A stretch of 24,740 nt of DNA, taken from contig JASJBO010000082.1 in NCBI GenBank assembly GCA_030066475.1, positions 1-24,740 on the forward strand, read 5' to 3'. Below, one piece after another: positions 8,271-15,727 of the stretch. The stretch comes from Myxococcota bacterium (GTDB taxonomy: Bacteria > Myxococcota_A > UBA9160 > PR03). Within the stretch, counting starts at the first letter, position 1; every line of letters starts with the position of its first letter. Both the position numbers and the translations under genes were made by a program. The notes under the pieces were generated by a model, which made no database searches, was not told the DNA's origin, and saw only the letters and a list, made by a program, of their open reading frames with translations.

Positions 8271-9155
8271 ATGACCGACTCCCCCGCCGACCTCTCGCGC
8301 GCGCGTCTCTGGATCCTCGTGGCCTACCTGGTCGCCGCGATCGCCGCGCTGCTGGCCGGCATCGCGGTGGGCGGACGCCACCCAATCGAGATCGCCGCGG
8401 TGGCCGACCTGGCGGCCACGGTGGCGGTGTTCGCCTTCAGCGTGGCCTTCCGCAACTCGAGCTTCTACGACCCCTACTGGAGCGTGGTGCCGCCCGCGAT
8501 CGCACTCTATTGGGTGCTGGCGCCGGACCCGGGCAGCCCGGTCGCCGCGCGTCAGGCTCTGGTGCTGGCGCTGGTCTTCGCCTGGGGCATCCGGCTCACG
8601 CACAACTGGGCGCGCGGCTGGACCGGCCTCGACCACGAGGACTGGCGCTATCGCAACATCCAGGAGCAGACCGGCGCGCTCTACTGGCCGTCCAGCTTCC
8701 TCGGCATCCACCTGTTCCCGACCGTGATGGTCTTCCTCGGCTGCCTGCCGCTCTTCCCGGCGCTGGCCAGCGGCGGGCGCCCGCTCGGCGTGCTCGACGG
8801 GCTGGCGGTGCTGGTGACCGCCGGCGGCATCGCGCTCGAGCTGTTCGCGGACAACCAGCTGCGCCGCTTCCGCGACGCCGGTCCCGAGCCCGGGGCGATT
8901 CTCGACACGGGCCTGTGGGCCTGGTCACGCCACCCCAATTATCTGGGGGAGATGCTCTTCTGGTGGGGGCTGGCGCTGTTCGGCTGGGCGGCGGGCGGCT
9001 TCGTCTGGTGGCTGTTCGTGGGCGCCATCGCGATGGTGGCGATGTTCCGCTTCGCGAGCCTGCCGATGATCGAGACGCGGATGGCCGAGCGACGCCCGCT
9101 CTGGGACGACTACTGCGCGCGCGTCCCGCTGGTGCTGCCCCGCCCGCCGCGCTGA
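8271..9155 (+). CDS. DUF1295 family integral membrane protein (steroid 5-alpha-reductase-like fold)
   Basis: 294 residues with about seven hydrophobic helices. Family hallmarks are SFYDPYWSV (about residues 63-71), WGIRLTHNW, a DWRYRN motif, and the C-terminal WSRHPNYLGEMLFWWG. The last of these is the nucleotide/substrate-site motif shared with isoprenylcysteine methyltransferases and steroid 5-alpha-reductases. The substrate is unknown; a reductase or methyltransferase acting on a lipid or sterol-like molecule in the inner membrane is inferred. The start at 8271 is favoured by the adjacent -10 box. The last five codons lie inside an 86-bp direct repeat. The gene converges on the glutamine amidotransferase gene across the inserted cassette. 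Confidence 0.82.
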   Translation: MTDSPADLSRARLWILVAYLVAAIAALLAGIAVGGRHPIEIAAVADLAATVAVFAFSVAFRNSSFYDPYWSVVPPAIALYWVLAPDPGSPVAARQALVLALVFAWGIRLTHNWARGWTGLDHEDWRYRNIQEQTGALYWPSSFLGIHLFPTVMVFLGCLPLFPALASGGRPLGVLDGLAVLVTAGGIALELFADNQLRRFRDAGPEPGAILDTGLWAWSRHPNYLGEMLFWWGLALFGWAAGGFVWWLFVGAIAMVAMFRFASLPMIETRMAERRPLWDDYCARVPLVLPRPPR

Positions 9156-9226
9156 GCGCTCGGTCGCGCGCGGCGGCTCGCGCGGCCACGACGTGCGCGA
9201 GCCAGTCGCGCACCTCGCACAGCCGC
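9141..9226. repeat. Left copy of 86-bp direct repeat (decayed 3' end of amidotransferase gene)
   Basis: This segment matches 9887-9972 at about 80 of 86 positions with no gaps (offset 746). Read on the minus strand it encodes WLAHVVAARAAARD, the exact C-terminus of the downstream amidotransferase, but its stop codon is lost (TGA to CGA). It also covers the last codons of the DUF1295 gene. Confidence 0.85.
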
Positions 9227-9237
9227 TTGCGAGGCGC

Positions 9238-9247
9238 CCGGTACCGG
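9238..9247. promoter_or_regulatory. Palindrome CCGGTACCGG and -10 box TATCCT of the antitoxin operon
   Basis: A perfect 10-bp palindrome lies 9 bases upstream of a -10-like TATCCT (9257-9262), which is 34 bases before the antitoxin ATG. Antitoxins of this class commonly repress their own promoter, so an operator role is inferred. Confidence 0.35.
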
Positions 9248-9296
9248 TCGAGCGGCTATCCTATCGAGGACACACGGGCTCTCCGCGAGGAACTCG

Positions 9297-9491
9297 ATGA
9301 AGCTCGCCATCGAACTGACCGAGCAGCAAGCGGAGCGACTTCGCGAAGGCGCCGCGCGCCTCGGTGTCGAGCCCGAGCAGCTGGCCCTCGCGGCGGTCGC
9401 CGATCTGATCGCGTCCGAGGGTCCCGACTTCGACGCCGCCGCCCAGCGCGTTCTCGAGAAGAACGAGGAGCTGTATCGGCGCCTCGCGTGA
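9297..9491 (+). CDS. Antitoxin partner of Doc-family toxin
   Basis: 64 residues from ATG 9297, preceded by GAGGAA with a suitable gap. The N-terminal half is a charged helix-rich segment (MKLAIELTEQQAERLREGAA). The C-terminus DAAAQRVLEKNEELYRRLA resembles tails of small antitoxins encoded next to Doc toxins, where such tails wrap and neutralise the toxin. The last codons overlap the toxin start by 4 bases (GTGA), the usual translational coupling in such pairs. It probably also binds its own promoter. Since the toxin reading frame is broken, the antitoxin may now be orphaned. Confidence 0.7.
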   Translation: MKLAIELTEQQAERLREGAARLGVEPEQLALAAVADLIASEGPDFDAAAQRVLEKNEELYRRLA

Positions 9492-9874
9492 CGCGGTACC
9501 TGTCGATCCACGAGGTGCTGGCGCTCAAGAACGCATCGCCGAGCAGTCCGGCGGCGGGGTCGGGCTGCGCGACCTCGGGCTACTCGAGTCGGCGCTTTCG
9601 CAGCCGCGACAGGGCTTCGGTGGCGCAGACCTCTACCCATCGCGTGTCGAGAAGGCTGCGGCGCTAGGGCTTCTCGCTCATCGCGAACCACCCGTTCGTC
9701 GACGGCAACAAGCGGATCGGCCACGCGGCGATGGAGATCTTCCTCGTCCTCAACGGGCAGCAGATCGATGCGGACGTCGACGAGCAGGAGCGCATCGTGC
9801 TGGCGGTCGCAGGCGGGGAGATGACGCGCGAGCAACTGACGGAATGGCTGCGGGCGCATCTGCGCGCGGCGTAG
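9488..9874 (+). pseudogene. doc: Doc (death-on-curing, Fic-fold) toxin, frameshifted
   Basis: Starting at GTG 9488 the frame reads TRYLSIHEVLAL, the Doc N-terminus. Near 9527-9533 one base appears to be missing, after which the family sequence continues in the next frame: RIAEQSGGGVGLRDLGLLES, then ALSQPRQGFGGADLYPS. Near 9667-9670 one extra base restores the original frame: [19 protein letters not shown], which holds the Fic/Doc active-site motif HPFxDGNKR, running to TAG 9872-9874. In the zero frame a TAG stop at 9665-9667 truncates the product before the active site. Doc phosphorylates EF-Tu and stops translation. As read, the toxin is inactive. Two compensating indels could be real decay or sequence error. 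Confidence 0.8.
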
Positions 9875-9886
9875 CGCCGGCGGCCG

Positions 9887-9972
9887 CGCCCGCCGCGCCG
9901 AGCGCTCAGTCGCGCGCGGCGGCCCGCGCGGCCACGACGTGCGCGAGCCAGTTGCTCACCTCGCGCAGCCGC
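9887..9972. repeat. Right copy of 86-bp direct repeat (3' end of amidotransferase gene)
   Basis: Matches 9141-9226 at about 80 of 86 positions. This copy holds the functional stop (9908-9906) and last ~22 codons of the amidotransferase. The 660 bases between the two copies hold only the antitoxin/Doc cassette and its promoter. Confidence 0.85.
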
Positions 9973-10784
9973 ACGGCCGGGTCGAGCACGTCCTCATCCA
10001 GCCCGAGCCCGTAGGCCAGGTCGGTCCGCGTCGGGTCGTCGTGCAGCGCCTCGAGCCGGTCGGCCCAGTCGCCCACCGCGGCCGGGTCGCGGAAGCTGCC
10101 CTGCTCCACCAGCCACGCCGCGCGCACCCGGCCGAGCCGCGCGATCTCGCGCAGGTCGTACTCGGGGTGGTACTGCACCGCCCAGAAGCGGCTCTCCCCG
10201 CGCCCCACCTCGAGCGCCTGCACGCGGCTCCAGCGGTTGGAGGCCAGCAGCGCCGCGCCGGCGGGCAGCTCTACGATCTCGTCGGCGTGGCTCGTGAAGG
10301 CGTCGAACACCGCCGGCTTGCCCGCGTAGAGCGGGTGCGCGCGGCCTTCGGCCGAGAGCTCGATCTTGCGCGAGACGCCGAACTCGCGCCCGCGCGGACT
10401 GGCGGCGCAGCGGCCGCCGGTGGCCACGGTGGCGAGCTGGGCGGCCCAGCAGCTCCCGAAGCCCGGCACGCCGGCGTCGAGCAGCGCGCGCGCCCACTCC
10501 ACCTGGCGCGTGACGCGCGCGTCCCCCTCGCGGTGGATCGTCAGGCTCGACCCGGTCCAGACCGCGCCGTCGTAGCCCTCCAGCGCCGCGCCGGGCGGCA
10601 GCGCGGCCTCCCCGTCGGCCGCGTAGAGCACGTCGATCCGCGCTCCGGGTGCCAGCTCGCGCAGCACCCGCGCGTAGAGCGCGCCCGCCTCGGTGCAGCC
10701 GCCGTCGCGCAGCTCCTGGCGCCCGTCGGGCGCGTAGGCGTCCAGCACCAGCAGGCGCAGCGGTCGCGCGCTGGCGACGCTCAA
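9906..10784 (-). CDS. Class I glutamine amidotransferase family protein (GuaA N-domain-like)
   Basis: 292 residues from TTG 10784, with AGGTGAGG about 8 bases upstream. The triad of class I glutamine amidotransferases is present: nucleophile Cys112 in GFGSCWAAQL, and His206/Glu208 in WAVQYHPEYD. The oxyanion-side sequence GYDGAVWTGSS (70-80) and SHADEIVELP (165-174) also fit. There is no synthetase domain, so it is a stand-alone member like those acting with a separate acceptor, or a gamma-glutamyl peptide hydrolase; the substrate is unknown. The start overlaps the stop of a 12-codon ORF. Its 3' end is duplicated at 9141-9226. Confidence 0.82.
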   Translation of the reverse strand: MSVASARPLRLLVLDAYAPDGRQELRDGGCTEAGALYARVLRELAPGARIDVLYAADGEAALPPGAALEGYDGAVWTGSSLTIHREGDARVTRQVEWARALLDAGVPGFGSCWAAQLATVATGGRCAASPRGREFGVSRKIELSAEGRAHPLYAGKPAVFDAFTSHADEIVELPAGAALLASNRWSRVQALEVGRGESRFWAVQYHPEYDLREIARLGRVRAAWLVEQGSFRDPAAVGDWADRLEALHDDPTRTDLAYGLGLDEDVLDPAVRLREVSNWLAHVVAARAAARD

Positions 10785-10819
10785 GCCAGTGGCCTCACCT
10801 CGATTCGTCGATCGCCCAT
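10781..10819 (-). CDS. 12-codon leader ORF coupled to the amidotransferase gene
   Basis: ATG 10819 is preceded by GGAGGT at a 4-base gap, one of the best ribosome sites in the window. It encodes MGDRRIEVRPLA and stops at TGA 10783-10781, which overlaps the TTG start of the amidotransferase (TTGA). It could be a leader peptide that delivers ribosomes to the weak TTG start. Alternatively, it is the true N-terminus, separated from the main frame by an indel. Confidence 0.4.
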   Translation of the reverse strand: MGDRRIEVRPLA

Positions 10820-11030
10820 CGGGACCTCCGGACTCGCGCGCGGCAGGCTAGCACGAGCGTTCCGGCTCTTCCGTCGGGTGAGTTCGCCCCCGTCGGCCGG
10901 AATCTCGCGTGCGGGAGTCCCCCGTTCGCCGCGGAATCTCAGGTTTTCTCCCGACTGGGCCGATCGATGGCACGGGTCCGTGCGCGCGTGCCACAGAAGG
11001 GGCGCCGCGGGCCGGCAGGGGGACGGAGGC

Positions 11031-12253
11031 ATGCGCCAGGCCGTACGGCCGCTCGCGACGGGCAGGGCCCGCATCCTGTTCGCCGCTGCGCTGCTCTGCA
11101 TGGGGGCCGTCTCGGCGCCCGCGGAAGAGACGGACGACCTGCTGGAGCTGAGCCTCGAGGATCTGATGGACATCGAGGTGACCTCGGTGAGCAAGCGCGC
11201 CGAGAGCCTCTCGGACGCCGCCGCCGCGATCACCGTGATCACCGGCGACGAGATCCGCCGCTTCGGGCACACCTCGATTCCCGAGGCGCTGCGGATGGTT
11301 CCCGGCCTGCACGTCGCACACGTCGACGCCAACAAGTGGGCCGTCACGTCGCGCGGCTTCAACGGCCGCTTCGCCAACAAGCTGCTGGTGCTGATCGACG
11401 GCCGCAGCGTCTACACGCCGGCCTTCTCGGGGACGTACTGGGAGATGCAGGACGTGATGCTCGAGGACGTGGATCGCATCGAGGTGATCCGCGGGCCGGG
11501 CGGCACGATGTGGGGCGCCAACGCGGTGAACGGCGTGGTCAACATCATCACCAGGTCCGCGGAGCGGACCCAGGGGACCCTGGTGAGCGTCGCCGGCGGC
11601 AACCACGAGTACGCGATCACCTCGACCCGCTTCGGCGGCCAGGTGGGGCGGGCTGGCGCGGCGCGCTGCGCCAGGACCTGTCGGTCGACCTGGCCGCGTT
11701 CTACTTCGACTACGACGACCTGCGCAGCTTCGAGCCTGGCGCGCCCATCGTCGACGACTTCATCGTCATTCCGCCGGCCACCGTGGTGCCGACCGCGGTG
11801 ACGGCCCCGCTGCGCTTCGACAACCGGCTCGAGGCCCAGTCGTGGGGCGTCGAGCTCGAGAGCACCTGGACGCCCACCTCGTGGATGCGGCTCGTGGCCG
11901 GGGGGACCTGGTTCGACATGGACGTCGACCGCGTGGGCAGCTCGGACACGCTCGCCTCGGACGCGGGGAACGACGCGCCCGAGTACCAGCTCCATCTGCG
12001 CGGCTCGTTCGACCTGCCCTACGACGTCACGGTCGACGCGGCGCTCTATTGGTTCGACAAGATCAAGGGCGAGGACGTCGACGGCTACCTGCGCGGCGAT
12101 CTGCGCCTGGGCTGGAAGCCGCGCGACGACCTCGAGCTGGCCGTGATCGGACGCAACCTGTTCGACCCCAGCCACCCCGAGTACGGGGACATTCTGAACG
12201 TGCCGACCCAGGTTCCGCGGTCGTTCCTCGCGACGGTGACGTGGCGACGCTGA
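11031..12253 (+). pseudogene. TonB-dependent receptor, internally deleted and frameshifted
   Basis: ATG 11031 follows GGGGGA at a 7-base gap. A signal peptide is followed by the sub-family signature LSLEDLMDIEVTSVSKR and a complete plug domain (about residues 60-185: ITVITGDEIRRFGHTSIPEA, RGFNGRFANKLLVLIDGRSV, IEVIRGPGGTMWGANAVNGV). Near 11640-11660 the reading jumps one frame. It then continues with sequence typical of the last third of the barrel: LSVDLAAFYFDYDDLRSFEP, WGVELESTWTP, and the terminal FLATVTWRR. A normal receptor of this family is ~650-700 residues; only ~400 are encoded, so about 300 barrel residues are missing. As read, no functional pore can form. Its ligand is unknown. The gene overlaps the YfiR-family gene by 13 bases. 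Confidence 0.8.
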
Positions 12254-12816
12254 AGCTCACGCGATTCCCCGCGGCGACGCGAGCCCGGGCGCTCGGCGTC
12301 GTCGCCCTGACCGCGGCCGCGCTGGGCCTGCCCGGCGCCGCCGTCGCCACGGGCGAATACGACCTGAAGGCGGCGTTCCTGCTGAACTTCGTGCGCCTGA
12401 TCCAGTGGCCCGACGCGGCCTTCGCCAGCGACGAGGCGCCGCTCACGATCGGCCTGTTCGGCGAGGACCCATTCGGCGGATCGCTGGCGCGGCGCTTCGA
12501 GGGCGTGGGCGTCGGTGGTCGCACGCTCGAAGTCCGGCGCGTGCAGGCCGCCGACGAGGCGCGCGCCTGTCAGCTGGTGTTCGTTCCCGTGAGCCAGGTG
12601 GATCGCTTCGGCGCACTCCGCGACGCCCTGGACGGATCGAACGTGCTGCTGGTCTCCGAAGCTCCCGACCTGGCCCGCCGTGGGGCGGCGATCAACTTCT
12701 TCTCCGACGGCGGCCGGATTCGCTTCGAGGTCAACCGCGAGGTGGCGCGCGCGGCCCAGCTCAAGCTGAGCGCGCGCCTGCTGCGGCTGGCGCGGATCGT
12801 CGAGAAGGACGGCTAG
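12241..12816 (+). CDS. YfiR/DUF4154 family periplasmic protein
   Basis: 191 residues from GTG 12241, the only reasonable start upstream of the signal peptide; it overlaps the receptor stop. A signal peptide ends near GAAVA (about residue 36). The family core follows: GEYDLKAAFLLNFVRLIQWP, a central LVFVPVSQVDR, then VLLVSEAPDLARRGAAINFF, RIRFEVN and a final helix AQLKLSARLLRLARIV. In Pseudomonas, YfiR binds the periplasmic face of YfiN, a CHASE8-HAMP-GGDEF enzyme, and holds it off. Here the next gene, with no gap (TAG then ATG), carries a CHASE8-like sensor, so the same kind of contact is inferred. Only one mature cysteine is visible (ACQLVF), so the disulfides of Pseudomonas YfiR are absent. 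Confidence 0.85.
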   Translation: MATLKLTRFPAATRARALGVVALTAAALGLPGAAVATGEYDLKAAFLLNFVRLIQWPDAAFASDEAPLTIGLFGEDPFGGSLARRFEGVGVGGRTLEVRRVQAADEARACQLVFVPVSQVDRFGALRDALDGSNVLLVSEAPDLARRGAAINFFSDGGRIRFEVNREVARAAQLKLSARLLRLARIVEKDG

Positions 12817-14856
12817 ATGGCCCGGGAGCGGTCGATCCACCAGACGCTCGGCGGCGCCATCTTCCTGACCAGCGGCGTGGCGGTGGCGCTCGCCAGCGTC
12901 GTGTTCATCGGGTACGACTGGGTCAGCCAGCGCCGCGCGATCGCCCTGCACGTGGAGACACTGGCCGAGGTGATCGGCCTGAACACGGCCGACGCGCTCT
13001 CCTTCGCCGACCCCGACACGGCGAACCTCACCCTGCGCTCGCTGAGTGCCGCGCCGGAGGTGATCGGCGCCGTGGTGTACGACGCCGAGGGGCAGGCGTT
13101 CGCCGCCTATCGGCAGTCCGACGAGCTCGGCGAGCGTTTCGAGACGCCGGCCGCGGCGGGATCCCTCGGGGCCCGCTTCGCGTCCCGCCATCTCGACCTG
13201 GTGGCTCCGCTGACGCTCGACGGGGAGCGGCTCGGGACCATCCTGGTGCGCTGGAACACGGCGGCGCTGACCCGGCGCGCCAGCAGCTTCGCCGCGGTGG
13301 TCTGCCTGCTCCTGGTCGCGGTCTACTTCGTGTCGCGCGGGGTCACCCGGGCGCTGCGCGAACGGGTCTCCAACCCGCTCCAGAGTCTGGTCGAGGGCGC
13401 GCGCGACGTGGCCGAGGGTCGCCTCGGCACGCGCGTCGCGACGCGCAGCGGGGGCGAGATCGGCGCCGTGGCGGGGGCGTTCAACGCGATGGCCGAGGGG
13501 CTCCAGGAGCTGGTGGCGCGCGTCCGGGAGAGCATCGCGAACGTGGCGGAGGTGGCCGACCAGCTGCGCGCCGACTCGCGCGGGATGTCGACCGACGCGC
13601 AGCGCCAGGGCGAGGCGATCGACGCGGCGGCGACCTCGATCGGCTCGGTCACCGGCTCGGTGACCGAGGTCAACGAGCACGTCGACCAGCTCGCGGCCCG
13701 CGCGCGCGAGACCTCGTCGTCGATCCTCGAGATGGACGCCTCGATCAACGACGTCGCCACGCACATGGACGGCCTGGCCGACTCGATCGACGGCGCCTCG
13801 TCCGGCGCGGCGCAGCTGTCCGCGAGCGTGGAGAGCATCGCCGCGGCGATGGACGGGCTGGAGGGCGCGACCGACGAGACGGCCGCCCTGCTGCGGCAGC
13901 TCGCCGACGCGGTGCGCGGCGTCGAGACCAACGCGCGCGAGTGCGGGGAGCTGTCCGGCGAGGCGACCCAGGAGGCGTCGCGCGGGCGCGAGGCGGTGGG
14001 GGAGACGATCGCCTCGATGCGCGAGATCCGCACCTCCTTCGAGCGCATCGAGACCAGCGTGGGCGGCCTCGCGGAGAAGTCGGGGGCGATCGGCGAGGTG
14101 CTCGCCGTGATCGAGTCGGTGGTCGAGCGCACCAACCTGCTGGCCCTGAACGCGGCCATCATCGCGTCGCAGGCCGGCGAGCAGGGGCGCGCCTTCTCGG
14201 TGGTGGCCGGCGAGGTGCGCAACCTGGCCGAGCACACCGCGCGCTCGACCCACGAGATCGGCAACCTGATCGACAGCGTGCAGCGCGAGACGCGCGCCGC
14301 CGTGGCGGCAGTGGCCGCCGGCTCCGAGACGGTGGAGCGCGGCGTCGACCGCTCGCGCGAGGCGGGCGAGGTGCTGGGCGGCATCATCGAGAAGGCCGAG
14401 CGCAGCGCCCGGCGCGTGAGCGAGATCGTCGAGGCCACCGGGCGCCAGGCCGAGGACATCCAGCACGTCGAGAGCGCCATGGAGCGCGTGCGCGCCCGCG
14501 TCGACGAGACCAACCAGTCGACGCGCGAGCAGGCCAAGCTCGCCGCGGCGATCGGTGGCGTGGTCGAGCGGATCCGCGATCTCGGTCACGAGGTGAAGCG
14601 GGCCACCAGCGAGATGCGCCGCCAGAGCGAGCTGATCACGCGGGCCGTCCACGACGTCGACCGGGGGGTCGACGGGATTCTCGAGAAGTCCCACGCCCAG
14701 GCGCGCGAGGGCGAGAACATCCACCGCGCGCTGGGCGTGTTCCGCGAGGTGGCGTCCGAGAGCGCGCGCCGCTCGGGCGACTTCGAGCGCATGATCGAGG
14801 GCCTGGCCGAGCGCTCCACCGGCCTCGAAGGGGCCATCGACCGCCTCGACCGTTAG
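12817..14856 (+). CDS. Methyl-accepting chemotaxis protein with CHASE8-like periplasmic domain
   Basis: 679 residues, starting directly after the YfiR-family stop. Transmembrane helix 1 spans about 13-35, a periplasmic sensor 36-155, helix 2 157-173 and HAMP ~174-230 (NPLQSLVEGARDVAEGRLG...AGAFNAMAEGLQ). A long coiled-coil signalling domain follows to the end. The sensor matches CHASE8 features: LAEVIGLNTADALSFADP, then TLRSLSAAPEVIGAVVYDAE and GQAFAAY. The receptor hairpin tip lies near 437-470 (RTNLLALNAAIIASQAGEQG then VVAGEVRNLAEHTARSTHEI), which binds CheW and CheA. The tip has IIASQ in place of the commoner IEAAR, as in many deltaproteobacterial receptors. No C-terminal CheR-binding pentapeptide is present. 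No che genes are in the window. Confidence 0.9.
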   Translation: MARERSIHQTLGGAIFLTSGVAVALASVVFIGYDWVSQRRAIALHVETLAEVIGLNTADALSFADPDTANLTLRSLSAAPEVIGAVVYDAEGQAFAAYRQSDELGERFETPAAAGSLGARFASRHLDLVAPLTLDGERLGTILVRWNTAALTRRASSFAAVVCLLLVAVYFVSRGVTRALRERVSNPLQSLVEGARDVAEGRLGTRVATRSGGEIGAVAGAFNAMAEGLQELVARVRESIANVAEVADQLRADSRGMSTDAQRQGEAIDAAATSIGSVTGSVTEVNEHVDQLAARARETSSSILEMDASINDVATHMDGLADSIDGASSGAAQLSASVESIAAAMDGLEGATDETAALLRQLADAVRGVETNARECGELSGEATQEASRGREAVGETIASMREIRTSFERIETSVGGLAEKSGAIGEVLAVIESVVERTNLLALNAAIIASQAGEQGRAFSVVAGEVRNLAEHTARSTHEIGNLIDSVQRETRAAVAAVAAGSETVERGVDRSREAGEVLGGIIEKAERSARRVSEIVEATGRQAEDIQHVESAMERVRARVDETNQSTREQAKLAAAIGGVVERIRDLGHEVKRATSEMRRQSELITRAVHDVDRGVDGILEKSHAQAREGENIHRALGVFREVASESARRSGDFERMIEGLAERSTGLEGAIDRLDR

Positions 14857-14878
14857 CTCCGGGAACGGAAGGGTTCGC

Positions 14879-14884
14879 TACGAT
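14879..14884 (+). promoter_or_regulatory. -10 box TACGAT, near-leaderless start of SDR gene
   Basis: TACGAT ends 8 bases before ATG 14893, placing the expected transcription start 1-2 bases before the start codon. No Shine-Dalgarno sequence is present. It separates the dehydrogenase from the upstream chemoreceptor operon. Confidence 0.4.
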
Positions 14885-14892
14885 CTCTTTCC

Positions 14893-15693
14893 ATGCGGGA
14901 CATCCTCGGCTACCAAGGCAGGCAGATCGCGATCACCGGAGCGGCAACGGGCATGGGCGCAGCGGCCGCGGAGCTGCTGGTCGATCTGGGCGCGAGCGTG
15001 CATGCGCTCGACGTGAAGCCGGTGACCGGCGTGGAGCGCTGGATCGAAACCGACCTGGGCGACCCCGCCTCGATCGACGCTGCCGTCTCCCAGCTGCCCG
15101 AAGCGCTCGACGTGCTGTTCCACTGCGCCGGCCTGCCGGGCCCCCCGTTCAGCAACCTCGACACGGTCCTGGTGAACTTCGTCGGCCTGCGTCACCTGAC
15201 CGAGGCGCTGGTCCCGCGCATCGCGCGGGGCGGCTCGATCGCCAGCATCACCTCCGTGGCGGGCATGGGCTGGGCCAGGAACCTCGAGAACGTGAACGGG
15301 CTGCTCGCCACCGGGAGCTTCGAGGAGGCGCGCGCCTGGTGCGAGGCGCATCCCGAGGCGGTCAACGGCTACCTCTTCTCGAAGCAGTGCATCATCGTCT
15401 ACACCATGGCGAAGGCCGCGGAGCTGGTGGAGCGCGAGATCCGCATCAACTGCCTGTCGCCGGCGCCCACCGACACGCCGATGCTCCCGAAGTTCCACGA
15501 GCAGGTCTCGCAGCAGTTCCTCGAGACGCACTTCCTGGCCCCGATCGGTCGCAACGCCACGCCCGAGGAGATGGCCGAGCCGCTGGTGTTCCTCGGCAGC
15601 CGCGCGGCGCGCTTCATCAGCGGACACAACCTGTTCGTGGACTACGGCTACGCCGCCTCGGTGCACGCGGGGCAGCGGCCGGCGCTGCTGTAG
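14893..15693 (+). CDS. Short-chain dehydrogenase/reductase, 3-alpha-HSD / coniferyl-alcohol dehydrogenase-like
   Basis: 266 residues, classical SDR length. The dinucleotide motif TGAATGMG is at 15-22, and Asp40 at the end of strand 2 favours NAD(H). DLGDP is at 54-58. NAG is replaced by CAG (78-80). The catalytic residues are Ser121 (SITS), Tyr160 and Lys164 (YLFSK). An extra ~30-residue segment between Ser and Tyr (126-158) and the N-terminal MRDILGYQGRQIAITGAATG resemble bacterial 3-alpha-hydroxysteroid dehydrogenase/carbonyl reductase and coniferyl-alcohol dehydrogenase relatives. The likely reaction is NAD-linked oxidation of a secondary or aromatic alcohol in the cytoplasm; the exact substrate is unknown. 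The following transporter gene starts 35 bases after the stop. Confidence 0.85.
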   Translation: MRDILGYQGRQIAITGAATGMGAAAAELLVDLGASVHALDVKPVTGVERWIETDLGDPASIDAAVSQLPEALDVLFHCAGLPGPPFSNLDTVLVNFVGLRHLTEALVPRIARGGSIASITSVAGMGWARNLENVNGLLATGSFEEARAWCEAHPEAVNGYLFSKQCIIVYTMAKAAELVEREIRINCLSPAPTDTPMLPKFHEQVSQQFLETHFLAPIGRNATPEEMAEPLVFLGSRAARFISGHNLFVDYGYAASVHAGQRPALL

Positions 15694-15727
15694 CCCGTGG
15701 CGACCCGAAGCCGAGAGCGAGCGCCAC

